Origin: Sphingobacteriales bacterium TSM_CSM
GTDB taxonomy: Bacteria > Bacteroidota > Bacteroidia > Chitinophagales > UBA2359
Assembly (NCBI GenBank): GCA_002212725.1
Contig: MTCR01000132.1
Location: 1 to 38,494 of the forward strand
Length of the DNA: 38,494 nt
Reading direction: 5' to 3'
Shown one piece after another: positions 33,261 through 38,494 of this stretch (position 1 is its first letter; the number at the start of each line of letters is the position of its first letter). The position numbers and the translations under genes are program-made. The notes under the pieces are model-generated. The model was not told the origin of the DNA and did not search any database. It worked only from the letters and a program-made list of their open reading frames with translations.

Positions 33261-34694
33261 GTGAATTACCAAACCTATTTCCGCTATGCCGCACAACTTG
33301 CAGAAGGCACTACCTCCTGCACTGCGGCCGTACAACACTACCTTGCCCAAATTGACAAAAACCGGCACCTGAACGCATTTCTGGAAGTATTTGACCAAGA
33401 GGCGCTGCAACAGGCTGCCGCTTTAGACGCTGCGCGGGCAGCCGGTAAACCTGCAGGCAGGTTGCATGGCATGGTTATTGGCTTAAAAGATGTAATTTGC
33501 TACCGAGGACACCGCGTAACGGCAGGCTCCAAAATACTCGAGGGTTTTGTTTCACTTTATTCGGCAACGGTGGTAGAGCGGTTGTTGCAGGAAGAAGCCA
33601 TACTTATTGGTCGCCTCAACTGCGATGAATTTGCCATGGGTTCTACCAGCGAAAACTCCGCCTATGGCCCTGTGCTCAATGCGGCCGACATTACCAAGGT
33701 TCCCGGCGGCTCGTCGGGCGGCTCGGCGGTGGCGGTGCAGGCGGGTTTGTGTATGGCTGCTTTGGGCAGTGATACGGGCGGATCTGTAAGGCAACCCGCC
33801 TCGTTTTGCAACGTAGTAGGGGTAAAACCTACCTACGGGCGTATATCCCGGCATGGTTTGATAGCTTATGCCTCTTCTTTTGACCAAATTGGGCCGCTAA
33901 CCACCAACCTGTCTGATGCGGCGCTGCTGCTTGAAGTACTATCGGGCAAAGATGATTTTGACGGCACGGCTTCCGGCAGGGTTGTTCCGGCATTCAGCCA
34001 AACCCCGCCCTTTGCCGGCAGCGCCCGAATTGCTTATTTTGAAGAAACGCTGCAACACCCCGGACTGGATGCCGAAATTCGGCAACAAACCGAAGCACTG
34101 CTGCACAGGTTGTCGCAAAACGGGCATGTTGTTACGCCGCTCAGGTTTCCGTACTTAGATTATGTAGTGCCGGCCTATTACATTCTTACCACCGCCGAAG
34201 CCTCCTCTAACCTGGCCCGCTATGATGGCATACGTTATGGATACCGCAGCCCGCAGGCACATAACCTGGAAGAGGTGTACACCCAAAGCCGCACCCGGGC
34301 TTTTGGCAAAGAGGTAAAACGCCGCATTATGTTGGGCACATTTGTGCTTAGTTCGGGTTATTACGATGCCTATTATGCTAAAGCTCAAAAAGTGCGTCGC
34401 CTGCTGCAAAATACGGTAAACAGCGTTTTTGCCGAACACGATTTTATTATCATGCCCACCACACCCACCACCGCCTTTAACCTGGGCGACAAAGCCCGCC
34501 AAAACCCGGTAGCCATGTATCTGAGCGATATTTACACCGTTTTGTCCAACCTTACCGGAGTGCCGGCAGTATCATTGCCTTTGTTTACCCACAGCAACGG
34601 CCTGCCCTTCGGGTTGCAGGTTATGGGCGCCGCCTTTGACGAAGAACGCCTGCTGGCTTTTTCGCAACAACTTATGCGGCAAAAGGGGCAATAA
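33261..34694 (+). CDS. gatA: Glutamyl-tRNA(Gln)/Asp-tRNA(Asn) amidotransferase subunit A
   Basis: The 477-residue amidase releases ammonia from glutamine for transamidation of mischarged tRNA. The amidase triad is complete: K76 (GLKDVICYRGHRVTAG), S151 (PGGSSGGSAVAV) and S175 (DTGGSVRQPASFC), with the spacing seen in GatA. Later motifs include PTYGRISRHGLIAYASSFDQ and TGVPAVSLPLFT. I chose GTG 33261 because it lies just downstream of the predicted promoter and gives normal family length. gatB and gatC are not next to it. Confidence 0.94.
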   Translation: MNYQTYFRYAAQLAEGTTSCTAAVQHYLAQIDKNRHLNAFLEVFDQEALQQAAALDAARAAGKPAGRLHGMVIGLKDVICYRGHRVTAGSKILEGFVSLYSATVVERLLQEEAILIGRLNCDEFAMGSTSENSAYGPVLNAADITKVPGGSSGGSAVAVQAGLCMAALGSDTGGSVRQPASFCNVVGVKPTYGRISRHGLIAYASSFDQIGPLTTNLSDAALLLEVLSGKDDFDGTASGRVVPAFSQTPPFAGSARIAYFEETLQHPGLDAEIRQQTEALLHRLSQNGHVVTPLRFPYLDYVVPAYYILTTAEASSNLARYDGIRYGYRSPQAHNLEEVYTQSRTRAFGKEVKRRIMLGTFVLSSGYYDAYYAKAQKVRRLLQNTVNSVFAEHDFIIMPTTPTTAFNLGDKARQNPVAMYLSDIYTVLSNLTGVPAVSLPLFTHSNGLPFGLQVMGAAFDEERLLAFSQQLMRQKGQ

Positions 34695-34791
34695 GTTGGG
34701 CAATGTGGTTGGTGTAACGCAAAAAAACAACATAAGAAGTATTGTAGAAAAAAAATAGATTATCTTGGCACAGTAAAATTAACCCCTGTTT

Positions 34792-35430
34792 ATGTATGCC
34801 ATATTAAACCGCCTGCAGCAACTGCCTGTTATTGGCAACCCCAATTTATGGGCAGCCGGCAACCTGCTCATTTTACTGTATGGCGTATTGCTGAAAGGCT
34901 GGAACCTGCAACCCATAGTGTTTATTTTTTGGATAGAGGTAATAATTAACATTGCCATTGCCCTTGTAAGGGTTATTTTTGCCCATGACAAACAGCCGTT
35001 TTTGGCAACACTGCCATCAAAAGTTGGGGCATTGCTGTTTGGCGGGGTAATGGGCATTGCCTTTATTATGCTTACCGTTACCTTTTCTATAGGCGTTTTT
35101 GAAGGTGGTTTTAAATCGGAAGGGTTTGAACAGGTTCCGTGGCAAGTGCGGCTGCTGGTTTTAAATTACCTGCTGGCACTGTTGCTGCATTATTTTTTAA
35201 ATAAGCGCTACCTCATTGCCAACCCTGCCGAAGAATTAATGGGCACCTTTATGTACCTGCTTATTTTGCTGGCATTGCTCATGGTGCTTACCCAATTTTT
35301 AATACCCAAAGTAACCGGCAGCAGCAACAATATTGCCCTGCTTACCGGCATGGCAGTGGTAGTGGTAAAATTTATGGTTGACCGCCTGAAACTTACCCTG
35401 CAACAAAAAACCCAAAATTTACCCGGTTAA
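34792..35430 (+). CDS. DUF6498-like integral membrane protein
   Basis: The 212-residue protein has about five or six membrane segments. Its style (GNLLILLYGVLLKGWNLQPI, FIFWIEVIINIAIALVRVIF) resembles DUF6498 proteins, whose family is typified by a 'W-x-hydrophobic..FWIE' motif. No catalytic motif was seen. It is monocistronic; the upstream gap (34695-34791) shows only a weak -7 like TATCTTGG. Confidence 0.6.
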   Translation: MYAILNRLQQLPVIGNPNLWAAGNLLILLYGVLLKGWNLQPIVFIFWIEVIINIAIALVRVIFAHDKQPFLATLPSKVGALLFGGVMGIAFIMLTVTFSIGVFEGGFKSEGFEQVPWQVRLLVLNYLLALLLHYFLNKRYLIANPAEELMGTFMYLLILLALLMVLTQFLIPKVTGSSNNIALLTGMAVVVVKFMVDRLKLTLQQKTQNLPG

Positions 35431-35489
35431 TTACAGCAGTACTCCATAAAACATTAGCCGCCGCTACATAGTCGAAACATGCATTTAAA

Positions 35490-35530
35490 ACAACCGGCAC
35501 AAACCCACAGTGCAGGTTTGTGCCGGTTGT
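35490..35530 (-). terminator. 16-bp perfect hairpin terminator
   Basis: ACAACCGGCACAAACC (35490-35505) pairs perfectly with GGTTTGTGCCGGTTGT (35515-35530) around a 9-nt loop. On the minus strand it is followed by TTTAAATG (with one T inside the stem end), so it mainly serves the large minus-strand T9SS gene. It is the longest perfect stem in the window. Confidence 0.7.
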
Positions 35531-35553
35531 TGGTGTTGCAAAACAATTAAGCG

Positions 35554-38494
35554 CTAATGCACCACACTAAGTTTAAGTTGCTGCTGCTCACCGGCATCGG
35601 TTTGCAGCACAATAAGATACGTACCTGCCGGCAGGTGTGCCACCGAAACAGGCAGCGTATAGAGTTCGCCGCTTTGCGCCGGACCGTTAAACAGTTGTGC
35701 CACCTGCTGCCCGCTAAGGCTGTAGAGGTTTATGGCAGCATTACCGGTTTTCATGGGGCTAAACTCCAGGGTGGTTTCAGCACCTGCGGGGTTGGGGTAG
35801 GCGGTCATCAGGTCAGAGTCGGCAATTTTACCGCGCCCGCGGGTTTGTTTCGGAACCCAGAACCACCCTACCGTGGTTTGCGGTGTGGGGCTGCTGCAAT
35901 CGGTAATGGTAACTACATACCAGCCGTAGGGCAAACCGCTGACATTGGCAGTTGTGGCGGTTGCGGCACAACACCAGCTACCCGGCCCTTCCCATTGGAA
36001 AGTGTAGCCCGGGCAGGAGGTGCCACCGGTAACCACTAAGTTAATGCTGCCCGAAGCACTGCCGTTGTCGCTACCAATAGTATAGCTGTCTATATCAAGT
36101 ATTTGGTTGGGTGTATCGTTCGAAACGGTAAACAAATCGCCGCCGCCACAATTATGGGCATCATCAATGATCATGCTCCAGATTACGCCATCGGCATAAA
36201 CAATGTTAATGGTTGCGCCCTGGGTATCGGGGGTTCCGTTGCCATCGGTATCTACCAGGCCGTAATTAATGTTGTAAACGGCGTACCCGCCCGATGCACT
36301 CCAATTGAAGGAGTAAGGCGATGAGCCGCCTGCTACCACTATGGTATGTATATTAAGGTAAGAAGGCAGTGTTCCAATATCGCCTTCATCGTCATTTACC
36401 TCGCCACCCGCTATTATTTGCAACTCAGCCGGTTGGGTAATGGTAACGCTCTTTACACATTGGCAGCCATTGGAGTCGGTAACCGTTACGCTGTAACCGC
36501 CTGCCGCCAATCCGGTAATGGTTGCCGTAGTAGCGCCGGTACTCCACAGGAAGGTATAGGGTGCAATGCCTCCGGTTGCCGATACGGTGGCAGTACCATC
36601 TGCTGCGCCAAAACAAGAAACATTGGTTTTGGTAACATTGCAGTTAATGGCAGAGGGCTGGGGAATATTAATGCTGGTTGTTCTTACACAGCCGTTGGCA
36701 TCGGTAACAGATACTACGTGTATGCCTGCAGTAAGCGAACTGGCCGTGGCGGTGGTTTCGCCGTTATCCCACAGGAAGGTAAAGATTGGCGTACCTCCCG
36801 ATACAATAGCCGTAGCGCTTCCGTTGGCAGCGCCGGAGCAACTGGCGCCCGAGTTTAGCACAGCGCTGACCGTATATGGCGGCGGCGGGGTAATAAGCAA
36901 CTGCCCGTTGCCCTGTGCGCCCAAATAGCCGCCAATGCGTATGTAATACAAGGTATTGCATTTTGCGTTAAAGGTAACCTGAGATTGCAGCCCGCAAAAA
37001 TCGTCGTTGCAGGCTATTGCCGATGCAACAGCCGGACAGGCAGGGCCTTCGTAAACAGCCATTTTGGTATCGTAACCGCTGCCGCATAAGCTGGCCGTAA
37101 CATCGCCGGAATGCACATTGAAATAGGTGTACCAAATGTCGGATTGTACGTTGGTATCGCCAAATGCCGAGCAGAGGCCGGGTTCATTAGGCCCGTCGGT
37201 AGTGGCGCAAACGTTGGTAAAGGGTATTACCACATTGGGGGCTGCTGCTATGGCATTGGCGCAATTATCATTGGTGGGCGGTGCGGTAACGGAAAGGGCA
37301 AAATCTCCGGTAGAACCTGCAAAACCATGTACCCGAATAAGGTAAACCGTGCCGGCAGTTGTTGTCCAACTTACTTCAGATTGCAAACCACAGAAATCGT
37401 CATTGCAGGCAATTGCTGTTAAAGCGCCACAGGCGCCGCTGTAAATATCTAATTTGGTATCGTATCCTGCAAGGCTGCAAAGGCTGGCGGTGGCAGTAAA
37501 GCCGTTTCCGGTAAATGCGTACCACACATCGGGCGCAACTGAGCCGCCGGTGCAACTGGCCGCCGGGCCGTCTAAGGTGGCGCAGGTAGTGCTGCCGCTT
37601 AACACATCGCCACAGGCAATGGGTATGGCATTGGCGCAGGCATCATTAACCGGCGGCGGCGCCGTAACAGACAGGGTATAGTTGCCGGTTAAACCCGCAA
37701 AGCCATGTACCCTAATAAGGTATGTAGTACCGGCAGTACTTGCCCAGGTTACCTCCGAAGGTCCGGCAAAAAAGCAAAAATCGTCATCGCAAACCACGCT
37801 GGTAAGCGCACCGCAAGCGCCGGTATAAACATCTATTTTACTGTCGTAGGTGGTTCCTGCGCATAAAGAGGCCGTAATATTTACGCCGGTGCCAATAACG
37901 GTGTACCAAACATCGGCAGCTACCGAACCGCCCAAGCAATCGGTTGCCGGGCCGTCTAAGGTGGCGCAGGTGGTGCTGCCGCTTGCTACATCGCCGCAGG
38001 CAATGGGTATGGCATTGGCACAATCATCATTGGCGGGCGGTGCGGTAATGGAAAGGGTAAAGTTGCCGGTTAAACCTCCAAAGCCGTGTACCCGGATAAA
38101 GTACGTTGTGCCGGCGGTACTTGCCCAGGTTGCTTCCGATGGTCCTGCAAATGCGCAGAAATCGTCATCGCACACTACGCTGGTAAGTGCGCCGCAGGTG
38201 CCGGTATAAACATCCAATTTGCTGTCGTAGGTAGTGCCGGTACACAAGGAAGCGGTAATGTTTGCTCCTGTACCGGTAACAGTGTACCATACATCGGGCG
38301 CAACTGAGCCTCCGTTGCAACTGACCGCCGGTCCGTCAAGGGTAGCCATGAGCGTGCTTCCTGTTACCACATCATTGCAGTTAAGCGGTGTGGCATTGGC
38401 GCAATCATCATTTTCGAGGCAGGTTGCAATTGACAATGACCAACTGTTGAGGGTTCCGGTATCGGCTCCGGCATCATCGGCAATGGTAAGTGTC
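35554..38494 (-). CDS. Large T9SS-secreted protein, C-terminal part (cut by window edge)
   Basis: The frame is open at the window end, so the N-terminus is missing; 979 residues are visible. The first residues (TLTIADDAGADTGTLNSWS) are the end of a proprotein-convertase P-domain. Four Cys-rich beta repeats (residues 28-539) follow, each with N-D-x-C-A-N at the start and YLIRVHGFAGLTG-like ends; they resemble PPC-type domains. Next come two SprB-like repeats (about 540-690; PIFTFLWDNGETTATASSL, PYTFLWSTGATTATITGLAA), a further beta region with Asp-rich segments (VDTDGNGTPDTQG), and a T9SS type A sorting domain (897-979; YPNPAGAETTLEFSP). It is a predicted large surface or secreted protein, perhaps a protease or adhesin; the catalytic part would lie outside the window. 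Confidence 0.85.
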   Translation of the reverse strand, partial: TLTIADDAGADTGTLNSWSLSIATCLENDDCANATPLNCNDVVTGSTLMATLDGPAVSCNGGSVAPDVWYTVTGTGANITASLCTGTTYDSKLDVYTGTCGALTSVVCDDDFCAFAGPSEATWASTAGTTYFIRVHGFGGLTGNFTLSITAPPANDDCANAIPIACGDVASGSTTCATLDGPATDCLGGSVAADVWYTVIGTGVNITASLCAGTTYDSKIDVYTGACGALTSVVCDDDFCFFAGPSEVTWASTAGTTYLIRVHGFAGLTGNYTLSVTAPPPVNDACANAIPIACGDVLSGSTTCATLDGPAASCTGGSVAPDVWYAFTGNGFTATASLCSLAGYDTKLDIYSGACGALTAIACNDDFCGLQSEVSWTTTAGTVYLIRVHGFAGSTGDFALSVTAPPTNDNCANAIAAAPNVVIPFTNVCATTDGPNEPGLCSAFGDTNVQSDIWYTYFNVHSGDVTASLCGSGYDTKMAVYEGPACPAVASAIACNDDFCGLQSQVTFNAKCNTLYYIRIGGYLGAQGNGQLLITPPPPYTVSAVLNSGASCSGAANGSATAIVSGGTPIFTFLWDNGETTATASSLTAGIHVVSVTDANGCVRTTSINIPQPSAINCNVTKTNVSCFGAADGTATVSATGGIAPYTFLWSTGATTATITGLAAGGYSVTVTDSNGCQCVKSVTITQPAELQIIAGGEVNDDEGDIGTLPSYLNIHTIVVAGGSSPYSFNWSASGGYAVYNINYGLVDTDGNGTPDTQGATINIVYADGVIWSMIIDDAHNCGGGDLFTVSNDTPNQILDIDSYTIGSDNGSASGSINLVVTGGTSCPGYTFQWEGPGSWCCAATATTANVSGLPYGWYVVTITDCSSPTPQTTVGWFWVPKQTRGRGKIADSDLMTAYPNPAGAETTLEFSPMKTGNAAINLYSLSGQQVAQLFNGPAQSGELYTLPVSVAHLPAGTYLIVLQTDAGEQQQLKLSVVH
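36424..36876 (-). repeat. Two tandem SprB-like repeats
   Basis: Two units of about 70-75 residues each contain CxGxxNGSA or CFGAADGTA, a PxFxFLW(D/S) core, and V-x-V-T-D-x-N-G-C followed by a Q-P end. These are typical of SprB repeats in Bacteroidota adhesins. Confidence 0.75.
36877..38412 (-). repeat. Four tandem Cys-rich domain repeats
   Basis: Units at 38032-38412 (127 aa), 37648-38031 (128), 37273-37647 (125) and 36877-37272 (132). Units 1-3 are closely similar in DNA as well as protein, while unit 4 is more divergent. Each contains a conserved D-x-W-Y, ASLC and (N/D)-D-D-F-C. Confidence 0.85.

Overview
The window looks like chromosomal DNA from a member of the Bacteroidota, probably near the Chitinophagales, Saprospirales or Sphingobacteriales. 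The reasons are secreted proteins with type IX secretion (T9SS) C-terminal sorting domains, SprB-type repeats, a DUF5916 protein, a lipoprotein with a Bacteroidota surface-export signal, very few Shine-Dalgarno sites, and recurrent TAnnTTTG -7 promoter elements. No rRNA, tRNA, CRISPR array or prophage was seen.

Layout. (1) 1-2.1 kb: a broken secreted-protein gene (frameshift at a G8 run) followed by a T9SS beta-propeller/PKD protein. (2) 2.1-10 kb, mostly minus strand: a DUF5916 outer-membrane protein, a plus-strand SlyD-type FKBP isomerase, then rlmD, an AI-2E/PerM family membrane protein and an IGHMBP2-like helicase. (3) 10-16.3 kb: a LysM/BON protein, coaX overlapping an outer-membrane barrel gene, a secreted TPR protein, a gamma-carbonic anhydrase homologue (minus strand) and a small T9SS protein. 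(4) 16.3-22.8 kb: DUF2007-cdsA (ATGA overlap), a CPBP protease, dusB, a LemA-like protein, a TlpA-like lipoprotein, grpE and dnaJ. (5) 22.8-27.5 kb: an accessory island. (6) 27.5-35.5 kb: recN, an M16 peptidase, a nitroreductase-pirin pair, a flavin reductase, gatA and a DUF6498-like membrane protein. (7) 35.5 kb to the end: the 3' part of a large T9SS protein with a P-domain remnant, four Cys-rich repeats and two SprB repeats, cut by the window edge.

The accessory island is the most interesting part. A 384-bp decayed IS1634-like element lies just downstream of dnaJ. Beyond it are two 164-bp direct repeats (10 mismatches, about 94% identical) about 3.5 kb apart. Between them is a tight three-gene minus-strand operon: a predicted surface lipoprotein whose core resembles NTR/TIMP-like beta-barrel domains, a secreted matrixin-type zinc metalloprotease, and a divergent Lgt (prolipoprotein diacylglyceryl transferase) homologue. 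Its predicted promoter is an unusually good Bacteroidota promoter (TTTG-N19-TATTTTTG), and its 19-bp spacer contains eight consecutive G's, the arrangement expected for slipped-strand phase variation. A truncated PaaC-like gene end sits just outside the right-hand repeat. My inference is a gained or rearranged cassette encoding a switchable surface protease with a possible lipoprotein partner or inhibitor. Domain identities come from reading motifs, not from database searches.

Most other genes are core housekeeping: translation and RNA modification (rlmD, dusB, gatA), CoA synthesis (coaX), phospholipid synthesis (cdsA), protein folding (grpE, dnaJ, SlyD type) and recombination repair (recN). 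They sit in short operons separated by clear hairpin terminators.
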